Shown piece by piece: positions 34,199 through 43,753 of a stretch of DNA of 64,000 nt. Positions within the stretch are counted from its first letter, which is position 1. Every line of letters begins with the position of its first letter. This DNA is from Prevotella sp. GTDB taxonomy: Bacteria; Bacteroidota; Bacteroidia; Bacteroidales; Bacteroidaceae. A program made the translations under genes and the position numbers. The stretch is from the NCBI GenBank assembly GCA_016281055.1, contig JAEEHW010000144.1, positions 1 to 64,000 of the forward strand, written 5' to 3'. The notes beneath the pieces were generated by a model. That model was not told the origin of the DNA, searched no databases, and saw only the letters and a program-made list of their open reading frames with translations.

Positions 34199-36094
34199 AT
34201 GCGTCTTTTCATTATATCAACAATCGTTTTTCTATACAGTGCCGTGTCAATGGCGCAAAACAACACAGACAAGCCCAAAGCAAATGAAATAGGTTTCGCA
34301 AAACACTTTGCTGAAGATTACCTCGCTTCTCACGGAATTAACGTTGGGGGCTTCGATTTTTCATTGGAAGAATATACAGACCGTCTGTTTTTCTTTAATG
34401 ACATGCGTGCCAACACCTTTATCCTCATAGCCAGAGAGAAGTATGAAGACCTGCTGAACGACAGGGTCCTTGCTTTCTCTGTCGGCGTGCCACATTCCAA
34501 AGCACGCGACACGGAAACATTCATGCACCTATACAGTTACTACGATACGCTGATAAGCGACATGGCAAGCGGCAAATTACCCAAAGAAGACAAGCAACAG
34601 GTGCCATCGCTGAGAATAAGTCCGATGCTTTATACTATACGTTGGATTCAGTTAAGGCTCAAGGGAAAGTGCGTCGGACAAAAAGAAGATGTCCTATATG
34701 GATGTGGCCCTGTTGCCATAGCCCAGCTGATGAGGTATTATGAATGGCCCCAAAAGACGACAGGCTCGTTCAACTTTACAGACAAGTCAAACCAGACACA
34801 GAATGTCAATATTGACGGCATACCCATAGAATGGAGCAAGATACCGAACCATATATTATGGGACATCCACAGGACAAAGGAAACAGACAGACTGATGGAG
34901 ATTGTAGGCAAGTCAGTAAATGCGAATTACGGTTATAAATGGACATCTTCGAATACCCATGATTTCAAAAAGGCGTTGACAGAACATTTCGGATATTCTC
35001 CCGGAATGTTCCTCGTAGATAAAAGAACAGATGAATCAACAATCATCAAGCTAATACGTGAAGACCTCAAAGCCGGCAAACCATGCATACTCAGCGGTGG
35101 GCATCACGTCTTTGTTTGTGACGGAGCCTATGAAGACTTCCTGCATATCAACATGGGATGGGGCGGCTCGTATGACGGATGGTATCGTTTTCCAATAGTG
35201 AGGACGTCAACGAGCAACTATTCTTTCTTTGACACTGCCTTGCTCAACATCGTGCCACTGCAGGACGGCGGGCTTACGAAAAATGTGACAGTGGAAACAC
35301 CGGGAACGCTGTCAACTATGCTGACCGAAGAAGAGTGTGCTGGCATTTCCAACCTCACGGTAAAGGGCAGACTGAACGGCGCAGACATAAGAATAATCAG
35401 GAGAATGGCAGGCGCTGTCGAATCATGCGACTTGTTTTCGTGGAAAGGAATACTCTCAAGTCTTGACATCAGGGATGCAGAGATAGTCAGCGATACCATA
35501 CCTTTTGTCTGCAGCGACTCAAGGTATTATGACTACTGCAAAAGAACCACGAAGGACAATATCGAAACCATGATGTTTGCACAATGCGAAAACTTGAAAC
35601 ACCTATACCTGCCTACAAACACACTGAGGATAGGCTATTCCGCTTTCGCAGGTTGCCAGAACCTTAAGGAGATAACCATGCCCTCAATGTCGATGGGCAC
35701 CTACTCAGGCGCAAACATCTATCACAGAGCAAGCACATTTGATGACAGTTCTCTGGAGAAAGTCAGGGTGTGTTCAGACTCTCCATTCTTAAAGCAAAAA
35801 GAAGAGGTGGAAGCCGACAAGAAATTGTTTGAAAGATGGCCACAATCGCTGACCATGGAGACAGACGACACCCTTGAAACGTATGCCGCGGCAAGAAAAA
35901 AGTATCTGGAACGTCGTGGCTTGACTGATGTCACCACATCGCCAGAGGCGGAAACACAAAAGAAGAAGCAGAAGAAAACTTCAGAACACGACCTTAGTGC
36001 TTATCCATACGGTTCAAAGGTTATCAGCCGCTACAAGATGGTGAAAGGAAAAAAGGTACTGATAAGCAGAAAAGTCGTGCCCGTAGAGCAATGA
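34199..36094 (+). CDS. C10-family cysteine peptidase with leucine-rich-repeat C-terminus
   Basis: 631 aa, exported (signal peptide MRLFIISTIVFLYSAVSMAQ). The peptidase core is like streptopain: VLYGCGPVAIAQLMRYYEWP gives the catalytic Cys169, GGHHVFVCDGAYED the His303, and HINMGWGGSYDGWYRFP the oxyanion Trp region. A propeptide-like segment (about 25-140) precedes it. After about 370 the protein has BspA-type LRR_5 rungs (FAQCENLKHLYLPTNTL, FAGCQNLKEITMPS) and a Lys-rich end. The GCGPVAIAQ variant differs from the common GCVATAMAQ. Substrate is unknown; host or dietary protein is likely. Confidence 0.85.
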   Translation: MRLFIISTIVFLYSAVSMAQNNTDKPKANEIGFAKHFAEDYLASHGINVGGFDFSLEEYTDRLFFFNDMRANTFILIAREKYEDLLNDRVLAFSVGVPHSKARDTETFMHLYSYYDTLISDMASGKLPKEDKQQVPSLRISPMLYTIRWIQLRLKGKCVGQKEDVLYGCGPVAIAQLMRYYEWPQKTTGSFNFTDKSNQTQNVNIDGIPIEWSKIPNHILWDIHRTKETDRLMEIVGKSVNANYGYKWTSSNTHDFKKALTEHFGYSPGMFLVDKRTDESTIIKLIREDLKAGKPCILSGGHHVFVCDGAYEDFLHINMGWGGSYDGWYRFPIVRTSTSNYSFFDTALLNIVPLQDGGLTKNVTVETPGTLSTMLTEEECAGISNLTVKGRLNGADIRIIRRMAGAVESCDLFSWKGILSSLDIRDAEIVSDTIPFVCSDSRYYDYCKRTTKDNIETMMFAQCENLKHLYLPTNTLRIGYSAFAGCQNLKEITMPSMSMGTYSGANIYHRASTFDDSSLEKVRVCSDSPFLKQKEEVEADKKLFERWPQSLTMETDDTLETYAAARKKYLERRGLTDVTTSPEAETQKKKQKKTSEHDLSAYPYGSKVISRYKMVKGKKVLISRKVVPVEQ

Positions 36095-36181
36095 TTTGTC
36101 CCTATCACTCCTCTATCACTCCCTTTAACTCCTGAATAAATAACCAGAAATAGCCTAAAAAAGAAAGAAAAAGGCTGTTTT

Positions 36182-36213
36182 CTTGTGAATTTTGAAAAAT
36201 ATTAGTAACTTTG
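36182..36213 (+). promoter_or_regulatory. Promoter of the HEAT-repeat lipoprotein gene
   Basis: CTTG (36182-36185), 20 nt, TAACTTTG (36206-36213), about 64 nt before the ATG. Confidence 0.65.
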
Positions 36214-36277
36214 CATCGATAATTGGATAAATAAGCAATTATACCAATGTTATTCTATAATTTAACCTAAAAAACAA

Positions 36278-37462
36278 ATGAACAAGATTCTTTTTATGTT
36301 CTCCATGGCTGCTGTGCTTATGGGAATGACTGCTTGCGGAAACAAGAGCAATGCTGACGCTTCTGCAGAGAACTCAGACGAGAGCCCTGCCATGAAGCTG
36401 CTTAACAGTGTGGAATTCAGTGAAGAGGGTTTGGTAAGCATGATCAAGACTCCTGCAGACCAGCCTCTGTCTGACGATGAGTATGAGGCTCTCTGGCTGG
36501 CATACTCTAAGGTGCCTATCAACCAGGGCAAACTCGAACTGGATGCCAATCCTATCGGCAAGGCAAGAAGCACCATCATGAAGGACCACAAGCGTCCTGC
36601 CAACGCTTCTGCCATTCAGGAGAAACTCCTCACCAACCCATCACCACAGGTACGTGGCATGGCTATGGGACAGTTCTCTTCTCTCTTCGGACTCTCTAAG
36701 GAGAATGTGGCAAAGCTCACCAGCATCCTTGCTGAGGAGAAAGACCCATTCGTAATCAAGGAGGGCGTAAGAGCTCTGTCTAACGAACTGAAGAAGGAGG
36801 AGGCAGCAAAGTTCGTCCTCGGACAGGTAAAGAGCGACAACAAGAACATCCGTCAGGTTGTGGCATACGCAGTAGGTAACTACTGGAGCATCGGCGTACC
36901 AGGTGTTACAGACGCTGCCAAGACCCTTATTGCCGACAAGGACGAGGACGTTCGCGGCGCTATGCTCGGCCATGTAGGTAAGCTGGAGGATGAGTCATTC
37001 ATTCCTGAGCTGGTTAAGGTGCTCAACGACGACAAGCAGTATAAATTACATGACGAGTGCATGAACAGCCTCTATAAGCTGTGGTATGACTTCCCATTCC
37101 ACAAGCACACCAGCAAGGCTGCTTACGATGCCACCATCGCATACCTCTCAAAGAAGCCACGCACAGAGAACGTTCCAGCATGGAACTCTGTTGGCGAGCT
37201 GCGCACACAGGCAGAGAGCTCTTTCGGTGCATGGAAGGCAAAGGCAACATACTTCAAGGTTGACGAGTACATCAAGCTGATGACCGACATCGCTACCGAT
37301 GCCAACGCCAACTGGCTGGGCCGTTCTGGTGCCATCGACGTTATCGAGAAGCTCGGCACCAAGGCTGACCTTGAGAAGGTTCAGAGCGCTGTCAAGGCTA
37401 ACACTGCCGACAAGAAGCAGAACCTCGTGCTCAGCGCACTTGAGAGAAAGCTGAAGAAATAA
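36278..37462 (+). CDS. HEAT-repeat lipoprotein
   Basis: 394 aa. Lipoprotein signal with lipobox MTAC (Cys about 20), then a helical solenoid with HEAT-like rungs (EEKDPFVIKEGVRALSNEL; DNKNIRQVVAYAVGNYWSIG; DEDVRGAMLGHVGKLEDESFIPELVKVL, split). Such proteins act as binding scaffolds in the periplasm or at the surface. Codon use is strongly biased to GAG, AAG and CTC/CTG, like highly expressed genes such as fabD. Own promoter and terminator; no functional partner nearby. The function is unknown. Confidence 0.78.
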   Translation: MNKILFMFSMAAVLMGMTACGNKSNADASAENSDESPAMKLLNSVEFSEEGLVSMIKTPADQPLSDDEYEALWLAYSKVPINQGKLELDANPIGKARSTIMKDHKRPANASAIQEKLLTNPSPQVRGMAMGQFSSLFGLSKENVAKLTSILAEEKDPFVIKEGVRALSNELKKEEAAKFVLGQVKSDNKNIRQVVAYAVGNYWSIGVPGVTDAAKTLIADKDEDVRGAMLGHVGKLEDESFIPELVKVLNDDKQYKLHDECMNSLYKLWYDFPFHKHTSKAAYDATIAYLSKKPRTENVPAWNSVGELRTQAESSFGAWKAKATYFKVDEYIKLMTDIATDANANWLGRSGAIDVIEKLGTKADLEKVQSAVKANTADKKQNLVLSALERKLKK

Positions 37463-37535
37463 GACATCAACTCTTGCAAGATGTGCTTGCAAGATGTTTG
37501 GGAAGTGATAATGGAGTAGATTTCCAAAAGAAAAT

Positions 37536-37584
37536 AAAAAAGAGAAAGATAAAAGATAAATGTCTTTTATCTTTCTCTTTTTTT
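37536..37584 (+). terminator. Terminator of the HEAT lipoprotein gene
   Basis: A 20-bp stem (37536-37555 region with 37563-37584; core GAGAAAGATAAAAGA / TCTTTTATCTTTCTC) around TAAATG ends in TTTTTTTT. Confidence 0.88.
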
Positions 37585-37712
37585 TAGGAGTTAAGAGGAG
37601 TTAGAAGCCCCACCTGGTCCCTCAATGGCCTTTACACCCCCTCCGCTTCGCTTCTCCCCCGTTTCGCGGGGGAGAGCAACCCCAGTAGGGAGGATAATAC
37701 ATTTGCTCATTC

Positions 37713-37744
37713 ATACAGTCAAATACATATGTCCCTATCACTCC
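37713..37744. repeat. 32-bp word repeated beyond the CRISPR array, copy 1
   Basis: It starts ATACAGTCAAATACA and ends CTATCACTCC. It matches 46209-46240 at 30 of 32 positions in direct orientation, so the two copies bracket the whole CRISPR-Cas locus. Because both run into TATCACTCC tandem DNA found elsewhere, they may be members of a dispersed family and not an integration footprint. Confidence 0.7.
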
Positions 37745-38244
37745 CTTATCACTCCATTTCTACTCCTTTTAACTCCTAAATAAGTAAACGTAATGTCCTT
37801 TAACTCCTCAGCGGGTGAAAGCCGCGATAACTCCCCTTGACTCCCTTTAACTCCTAAAAGATGAGAAAGTTAATTTGATTATACAATGTGGTGTCCATAA
37901 TTGACAAAAAAGTTGTTATGTCGTCCTTTTCCTGACATTTTGATATCTATATTTCTTCATCCTCAGACATCAAAATAGAGAGGCGATGATGATGCTTTTC
38001 GGGTCGCTGGAGCGTTTTTTCAGTATATTTTCATGAGATTATCATGCCTTTTCAGTAAAAGCATAGCTTTTACACTGTCATAAGGCATCTTTTACACTGT
38101 AATTAGGTAGCTTTTACAGCGTAAAACGATAGCTTTTACCGTGCAAAAGCTATGCTTTCAGAAAACCCTTTATTGAATATCAGACAGTTGCAACGCAAGA
38201 ATCCTTGCGATAAAATCGTCCACCAGACTTTTATTTTCAAATAT

Positions 38245-38281
38245 CGCAAGGAAATCGTGGTGGCAAAAATCAAAGTGTAAG
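38245..38281. repeat. 37-bp dispersed repeat, copy 2
   Basis: Starts CGCAAGGAAATCG and ends ATCAAAGTGTAAG, with three differences from 2859-2895. It lies 127 nt upstream of the dyad that covers the cas operon promoter. Confidence 0.7.
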
Positions 38282-38407
38282 CAAAAAAGCAATATCAATG
38301 ACAAAATGTCAATTGGTTGTGTAATATACAGAGGTGGTTCAAATAGGTTTTGCGGTCACCTTATTTGTGTTAAAAAATGATAATCTTTTTTAAAATGCAG
38401 TACCCTT

Positions 38408-38447
38408 ATACGTACGAATAGACAATTATTTGTACTTTTGTAAGTAT
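38408..38447 (+). promoter_or_regulatory. Promoter inside a 40-bp imperfect dyad at the head of the cas operon
   Basis: TACTTTTG (38433-38440) is the -7 box; the -33 box is weak. The 40 bp centred between 38427 and 38428 form an inverted repeat with 14 of 20 positions symmetric: outer half-sites ATACnTACnAA and inner ACAA/TTGT. The right half runs into the ATG at 38446. This is the layout of an operator where an XRE-type dimer would block its own transcription and that of the cas genes behind it. Confidence 0.6.
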
Positions 38448-39489
38448 GAATAAGATGATGCCAAATAGACTGAAGACGGCAAGGCAATCAAAAGGATTGT
38501 CTATGGATAAGCTTGTAAGCAAGATGGGAGGGATTGTAAGCAAGATGTATATATCTGAAATTGAACGTGGAGTGTATAATCCTTCGCAGGAGGCACTTGC
38601 GGCTATTGCCCAAGTGTGCGGCGTGCCAGTGTCTTACTTCTACAAACAAGACTATGCAGACAGCGGTTTCGTTTTTCGTGTTAAGGGAGGTGTACCAGCA
38701 CATAAAACGAAGCAAATCGAAGCGAAACTGAAGATAGACATAGAAAGATACTTTGAGCAGGAAGATACATTCGTAATTGAAAGAACAGAGTTTGTAAATC
38801 CACTCAAGGATTTCCCCGTCAGTTCATATGATGATGCAGATGAGGCTGCGGCAATGCTTCGCAAATGCTGGGAGATAGGTTCGCAGCCCATTCATTCGGT
38901 TTATGAATTGTTGCAGGAGAAAGGGGTGGTAATAATAGAAGTGCCTATTGATTGCAAGGATTTAGATGGAACGTCAACAATGGTGAATGGCAAGGTGCCG
39001 GTAATCATCATAAACACTAATGCTGATGTCACGAATGAGCGCAAGCGTTTCACTGCGCTTCATGAGTTGGCGCACCTGATGCTTCGCTTTGCGCCAGCGC
39101 CGAAAGATGCAGAACCTATCATAGTGGAGCATCCCTTTGGAAAAGTCACCCTCAAGGTTCCAGATGAAGAGCGATTGTGCAACCATTTTGCCGGTGCCAT
39201 GCTGATACAGAAAGAGAGCATAAGGCGCAGGCTTGGCAACAGCAGGAAGGACATAACCCTGCCGGAGTTGATAAGCATAAAGAACATGTATGGCATAAGC
39301 ATTGCCTCGCAGGTTCACAGGGCACACGACCTCGCCATCATCTCAGATAGGGTATATAATAAATGGTATGATGACACGATAAAGCTAAACTATATGGAAG
39401 AAGGGTGGGGCAGATACCCCATAGACGAAATAGCTGACAGGCATGAGTTGCTGGAAGAGAGAATGAAAATGGAATATCAAAATAACTAA
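38446..39489 (+). CDS. XRE-type HTH fused to ImmA/IrrE metallopeptidase, head of the cas12a operon
   Basis: 347 aa. Residues about 7-65 are an XRE/Cro helix-turn-helix (RLKTARQSKGLSMDKLVSKM, YISEIERGVYNPSQEALAAIAQVCG, split). A linker leads to an ImmA/IrrE (COG2856) domain with zinc motif HELAH (His206, Glu207, His210) and third-ligand segment EERLCNHFAGAMLI (Glu241 or 242). Relatives cleave repressors under phage or DNA-damage signals. cas12a starts 16 nt after its stop, on the same strand, with no promoter seen between. The promoter is 5 nt from the first ATG, so translation may be leaderless or start at Met4/Met5. Inference: an autoregulated, protease-controlled regulator of this CRISPR system. 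It could also be an independent stress regulator. Confidence 0.88.
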   Translation: MNKMMPNRLKTARQSKGLSMDKLVSKMGGIVSKMYISEIERGVYNPSQEALAAIAQVCGVPVSYFYKQDYADSGFVFRVKGGVPAHKTKQIEAKLKIDIERYFEQEDTFVIERTEFVNPLKDFPVSSYDDADEAAAMLRKCWEIGSQPIHSVYELLQEKGVVIIEVPIDCKDLDGTSTMVNGKVPVIIINTNADVTNERKRFTALHELAHLMLRFAPAPKDAEPIIVEHPFGKVTLKVPDEERLCNHFAGAMLIQKESIRRRLGNSRKDITLPELISIKNMYGISIASQVHRAHDLAIISDRVYNKWYDDTIKLNYMEEGWGRYPIDEIADRHELLEERMKMEYQNN

Positions 39490-39504
39490 TAAATAAAAGA
39501 GACT

Positions 39505-42500
39505 ATGAAACAATATCAAGAACTGACAGGGTTATATCCCCTGAGTAAAACACTTCGGTTTGAGCTGAAGCCAGTAGGAAGAACACTTGACAATATCGAG
39601 CGTAAGGGCATCATAGCAAACGATGAGAAACGTGCAGAAGAGTACAAGAAAGTAAAAACAATGCTTGATGAGTATCATAAGACATTCATTAAAATGTGTT
39701 TGAGAAAATGTAAATTAAAAACAGATTCTGATGGCAATTATGATTCTCTTGAAGAATATATGGTTTATGCTTCGAAAACCAATAGAAACAATAATGACAA
39801 TGAAATACTAGATACTATTCGCAAGAATTTGCGCAGTCAGATTGTGAAGTGTTTTGAAGAAGGCGGTTCGTATCCCGAGTTATTCAAAAAGGAGATGATA
39901 CAGGAACATCTGCCAGCTTTCCTAACGGATGATAAGGACAAGCAGACAGTGGAACATTTTAATAAGTTTACGACTTATTTCAAGGGCTTTTATGAGAACA
40001 GAAAGAATATGTACTCAGCGGAAGATAAATCTACGGCCATAGCATATAGATTAATTCATGAGAATCTTCCTACGTTTATAGACAACATGAAGGCTTTTAA
40101 AAAGATTGCGGAAAGCTCTGTTGTTGATAAATTTGAGGAAATAACGAAATCGTTTGAGTTATACCTTAATGTCAGTAACATTGAGGAGATGTTTCGTTTG
40201 GATTACTTTGCTGACACACTTACTCAGGAAGATATAGAGGTCTATAACAAAGTAATAGGAGGCATTAATGAATACGTTAATCTTCATAATCAGAAGTCAG
40301 AACGTGATGCTCGTTTGCCGTTACTGAAACCATTGTACAAGATGATATTGAGTGACAGGGTTAAGTTATCTTGGTTGCCTGAGGAATTTACCAGTGATGA
40401 AGACATGATAAATGCAATAAAGGAAATGCATGATGTCTTGAATGATATACTGGTAGGGGATTCCGATAACAGTCTGCGCTCGTTGTTGCAAAACATTGCA
40501 AGTTACGATACATCGAAAATATACATATCAAATGATTTGGGATTGACGGATATATCTCAACAGTTGTTCGGACGTTATGATGTATATACTGCATCCATAA
40601 AGAATGAACTGCGTTTGCAGGCTGCACCTACGCCAAAAGAGAAACGTGAGCCAGAATTGTATGAGAAGAGGATAGACACCTTGTTTAAGTCTGCAAAGAG
40701 TTTTAGTTTGGCATATCTTAATAGCCTTGTGGATTCAGACAAGAAGGTGGAAGACTATTTTGCACGAATGGGAGCGTATGACCGTGATGGTGAGCAGAGA
40801 ATAAATCTGTTTACTCAATTAGAAATGGCATATATCTCTGCATCAGATGTGTTGTCAGGGAAGCACAGTAATTTGAATCAGTCAGATGAAGATATAGAGG
40901 TCATTAAGAATCTGATGGACATATATAAGTCAATACAGCACTTCGTGAAGCCGTTACTTGGCAGTGGCGACGAGGTGGAAAAAGACAATGTGTTTGATTC
41001 AAGTTTGCATGCCGTATGGGATGCATTGAGCATCGTGACACCTTTATATAATAAAGTACGAAACTGGCTTACACGTAAACCATATAGTACAGAGAAAATA
41101 AAAATTAATTTTGAGAATCCACAGTTGCTTGGCGGATGGGACGTAAATAAAGAGAAGGACTGTTCTGCCGTTTTGCTTATGCGAAATGGTAAATATTATC
41201 TCGCAATAATGGATAAAGAGTCGAAGCAGTCTTTTGCATCATCATTGCCAAGCGATGGGGAATGTTATGACAAAATTGACTACAAACTTTTACCTGGTGC
41301 TAACAAAATGTTGCCAAAGGTATTCTTCTCGAATTCAAGGATAGACTATTTCGCTCCTTCTGAAGCATTGCTTGAGGCATATAGAAAAGGAACGCATAAA
41401 AAAGGAAAAGATTTTAGTCTTAAAGACTGTCATCGTCTTATAGACTTCTTTAAGCAGTCTATTGCAAAACATGAGGATTGGAGTAAATTCCCATTCTCGT
41501 TCTCTAATACCGATAAGTATGAGGATATAAGTGGATTCTATAGAGAGGTAGAACAACAGGGATATATGTTGGGTTATAGAAAAGTGTCTGTAGATTATAT
41601 TAATAGACTTGTTGATGAAGGCAAAATATATCTATTTGAGATATGGAATAAAGACTTCTCAAAGTATAGTCACGGTACACCTAACATGCAAACATTGTAT
41701 TGGAAATCGCTCTTCACAGAACAGAATCTTGCTGATGTTATATATAAGCTAAATGGTGAGGCTGAGATATTTTATCGTAAAAGGAGTCTTGACATTGGAA
41801 AGACTACTATACATCCAGCCAACAGGGCTATACCAAACAAGAATGAAAAGAATGAACGAAAAGAAAGTGTTTTCGACTATGATATTATCAAAGACCGCAG
41901 ATATACAGTTGACAAGTTCCAGTTTCATGTGCCTATTACAATGAATTTCAAGGCAACAGGTGCTAATAATATCAATTCTGACGTTCAAGATATCATTCGT
42001 AATGGAGGTGTCAAACATATCATCGGTATAGATCGTGGTGAGCGTCACTTGTTGTATCTCTCGCTCATTGACCTCAAAGGAAACATTGTTAAGCAGATGA
42101 CGCTTAATGATATTGGCAAAACGAACTATAAGGAACTACTTGCATCGCGAGAAGGAGACCGCATGGAGGCAAGGAAAAACTGGAAGAAACTGGAAAACAT
42201 AAAAGACTTGAAGAGCGGCTATTTGAGTCAGGTGGTGCATGTTATTTCAAAGATGATGGTTGAATATCAGGCGATTGTCGTTCTTGAAGACTTGAATATG
42301 GGCTTTATGCGTGGACGTCAGAAAATAGAACGTCAGGTTTATGAAAACTTTGAGAGGGCTTTGATTGAAAAACTCAATTATTATGTTGACAAGCAAAAGT
42401 CGCATAATGATGCCGGAGGTGTGATGCATGCATATCAGCTTACGAGCAAGTTTGAGAGTTTCAAGAAACTTGGCAAGCAAAGTGGATGTTTGTTCTATAT

Positions 42501-43191
42501 TCCAGCATGGAACACAAGTAAGATGGACCCAGTTACTGGTTTTGTCAATATGCTGGACACTCGTTATGAGAACTCAGATAAAGCACGCAATTTCTTTTCA
42601 AGATTTGACAGCATTCGCTATAATGCTACGAAAGACTGGTTTGAGTTTGAACTCGATTATAACAACTTCAATGAGTCAAGGGAGAAAACGAAAGGTACTC
42701 GCACGAGGTGGACTCTCTGCACTTATGGTACGCGTGTAAAGACATTCCGTGATCCTGAAAAACTTAATCAGTGGGCTAATAAGCCAGTAAACTTGACAGA
42801 AGAATTCAAGAAAGTTTTTGCAGACGCAGAAATTGACATAAACGGAAACTTGAAAGAATCAATTTGTCAGTTAAAGGACAAGAAAGTATTAGAACCACTT
42901 ATGGGACTTATGAAACTATTGTTGCAGATGCGTAATAGTATAACCAATACTGAAGTGGATTATATGCTTTCTCCTGTTGCAGACGACAATGGACATTTCT
43001 ATGATAGTCGTGAACAGATAGACGGTCTTCCTGACAATGCAGATGCCAATGGTGCATATAACATAGCCCGAAAAGGCTTGTGGGTAATGCAGCAGATAAA
43101 AGAAACAGAGTCGGGTGAGAAACCAAGGCTCGCTATTACAAACAAGGAGTGGTTGCAGTTTGCACAGCAGAAACCTTATCTGAATGATTGA
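39505..43191 (+). CDS. cas12a: CRISPR-associated RNA-guided nuclease Cas12a (Cpf1), type V-A
   Basis: 1228 aa single-protein effector that matures its own crRNA and cuts double-stranded DNA next to a T-rich PAM. The start MKQYQELTGLYPLSKTLRFEL (split) and YNKVRNWLTRKPYSTEKIK are characteristic. crRNA-processing residues match FnCas12a H843/K852/K869 as His770, Lys779 and Lys796. RuvC acids are Asp843 (GIDRGERH), Glu928 (VLEDLNMGF) and Asp1180 (DNADANGAYN); the Nuc-domain Arg is Arg1077 (TYGTRVKTF). All catalytic parts are intact. It follows the XRE-peptidase gene by 15 nt and overlaps cas4 by 8 nt. It is visibly A/T-richer than core genes nearby, suggesting transfer. PAM preference is not readable from sequence. 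Confidence 0.99.
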   Translation: MKQYQELTGLYPLSKTLRFELKPVGRTLDNIERKGIIANDEKRAEEYKKVKTMLDEYHKTFIKMCLRKCKLKTDSDGNYDSLEEYMVYASKTNRNNNDNEILDTIRKNLRSQIVKCFEEGGSYPELFKKEMIQEHLPAFLTDDKDKQTVEHFNKFTTYFKGFYENRKNMYSAEDKSTAIAYRLIHENLPTFIDNMKAFKKIAESSVVDKFEEITKSFELYLNVSNIEEMFRLDYFADTLTQEDIEVYNKVIGGINEYVNLHNQKSERDARLPLLKPLYKMILSDRVKLSWLPEEFTSDEDMINAIKEMHDVLNDILVGDSDNSLRSLLQNIASYDTSKIYISNDLGLTDISQQLFGRYDVYTASIKNELRLQAAPTPKEKREPELYEKRIDTLFKSAKSFSLAYLNSLVDSDKKVEDYFARMGAYDRDGEQRINLFTQLEMAYISASDVLSGKHSNLNQSDEDIEVIKNLMDIYKSIQHFVKPLLGSGDEVEKDNVFDSSLHAVWDALSIVTPLYNKVRNWLTRKPYSTEKIKINFENPQLLGGWDVNKEKDCSAVLLMRNGKYYLAIMDKESKQSFASSLPSDGECYDKIDYKLLPGANKMLPKVFFSNSRIDYFAPSEALLEAYRKGTHKKGKDFSLKDCHRLIDFFKQSIAKHEDWSKFPFSFSNTDKYEDISGFYREVEQQGYMLGYRKVSVDYINRLVDEGKIYLFEIWNKDFSKYSHGTPNMQTLYWKSLFTEQNLADVIYKLNGEAEIFYRKRSLDIGKTTIHPANRAIPNKNEKNERKESVFDYDIIKDRRYTVDKFQFHVPITMNFKATGANNINSDVQDIIRNGGVKHIIGIDRGERHLLYLSLIDLKGNIVKQMTLNDIGKTNYKELLASREGDRMEARKNWKKLENIKDLKSGYLSQVVHVISKMMVEYQAIVVLEDLNMGFMRGRQKIERQVYENFERALIEKLNYYVDKQKSHNDAGGVMHAYQLTSKFESFKKLGKQSGCLFYIPAWNTSKMDPVTGFVNMLDTRYENSDKARNFFSRFDSIRYNATKDWFEFELDYNNFNESREKTKGTRTRWTLCTYGTRVKTFRDPEKLNQWANKPVNLTEEFKKVFADAEIDINGNLKESICQLKDKKVLEPLMGLMKLLLQMRNSITNTEVDYMLSPVADDNGHFYDSREQIDGLPDNADANGAYNIARKGLWVMQQIKETESGEKPRLAITNKEWLQFAQQKPYLND

Positions 43192-43753
43192 TTACATTTC
43201 CATATCTACACTTAATGATTTCATCTTTTGTCCGTACTCCATATACCTGCACAATGTGTATATGGAGACGGATGAAACGATGTATCATGCCACGCCTCAG
43301 ACAAAAGGGAAACTGGCACATGAAGGCATAGACCAGAAAAAAGCCAGCAATCGTGCGGACGATATACTTGCATTGTCAGTATATTCCGAGAAGTATGGCA
43401 TAATGGGAAAGATCGATTTATACAAGAGAAAGGAAAAGAAACTAATAGAAAGAAAGAATCAGTTAAAGAAGATATTTCGAGGGCAGCTGTATCAGTTGTG
43501 GGGGCAAATGGTCTGTATGCAGGAGATGGGATATGAAATAGAATCCCTGGCGTTTTATGAGATGTCAACCAATAAGATGATACCTGTGGAAATGCCTGAA
43601 GAACGAGATTTGCAGGAATTGCGTGACTTCATCAAACGCTTCCGTGAGTACAACCCGGACAGCACTCCTTTTACCATAAACCCAAATAAATGCAGACACT
43701 GCATTTATAGCAATCTGTGTGACAAAACAACCGAAGAGAATGTTTACACATAA
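43184..43753 (+). CDS. cas4: CRISPR-associated exonuclease Cas4
   Basis: 189 aa RecB-like nuclease with an iron-sulfur cluster that helps Cas1-Cas2 choose and trim prespacers with a proper PAM. The start ISTLNDFIFCPYSIYLHNVY supplies the first cluster Cys; CRHCIYSNLC supplies the last three. The nuclease core is visible as KGKLAHEGID (His), GIMGKIDLY (Asp) and KLIERKNQLKK (Glu-x-Lys). It overlaps cas12a by 8 nt and cas1 by 14 nt, so all are translationally linked. Confidence 0.96.
   Translation: MIDYISISTLNDFIFCPYSIYLHNVYMETDETMYHATPQTKGKLAHEGIDQKKASNRADDILALSVYSEKYGIMGKIDLYKRKEKKLIERKNQLKKIFRGQLYQLWGQMVCMQEMGYEIESLAFYEMSTNKMIPVEMPEERDLQELRDFIKRFREYNPDSTPFTINPNKCRHCIYSNLCDKTTEENVYT

Larger units (their letters stand above)
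37585..38407. other. Non-coding repeat-rich stretch upstream of the CRISPR-Cas locus
   Basis: I see no gene here. It contains pieces of the TATCACTCC / TTTAACTCC family (37733-37858), a 32-bp word at 37713-37744 repeated at 46209-46240 beyond the array, a block of GCTTTTACACTGT-type motifs (about 38055-38160), and the 37-bp element at 38245-38281 that also occurs at 2859-2895. The mix is the same as upstream of the toxin-antitoxin pair, and may mark an insertion-prone site. Confidence 0.6.
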
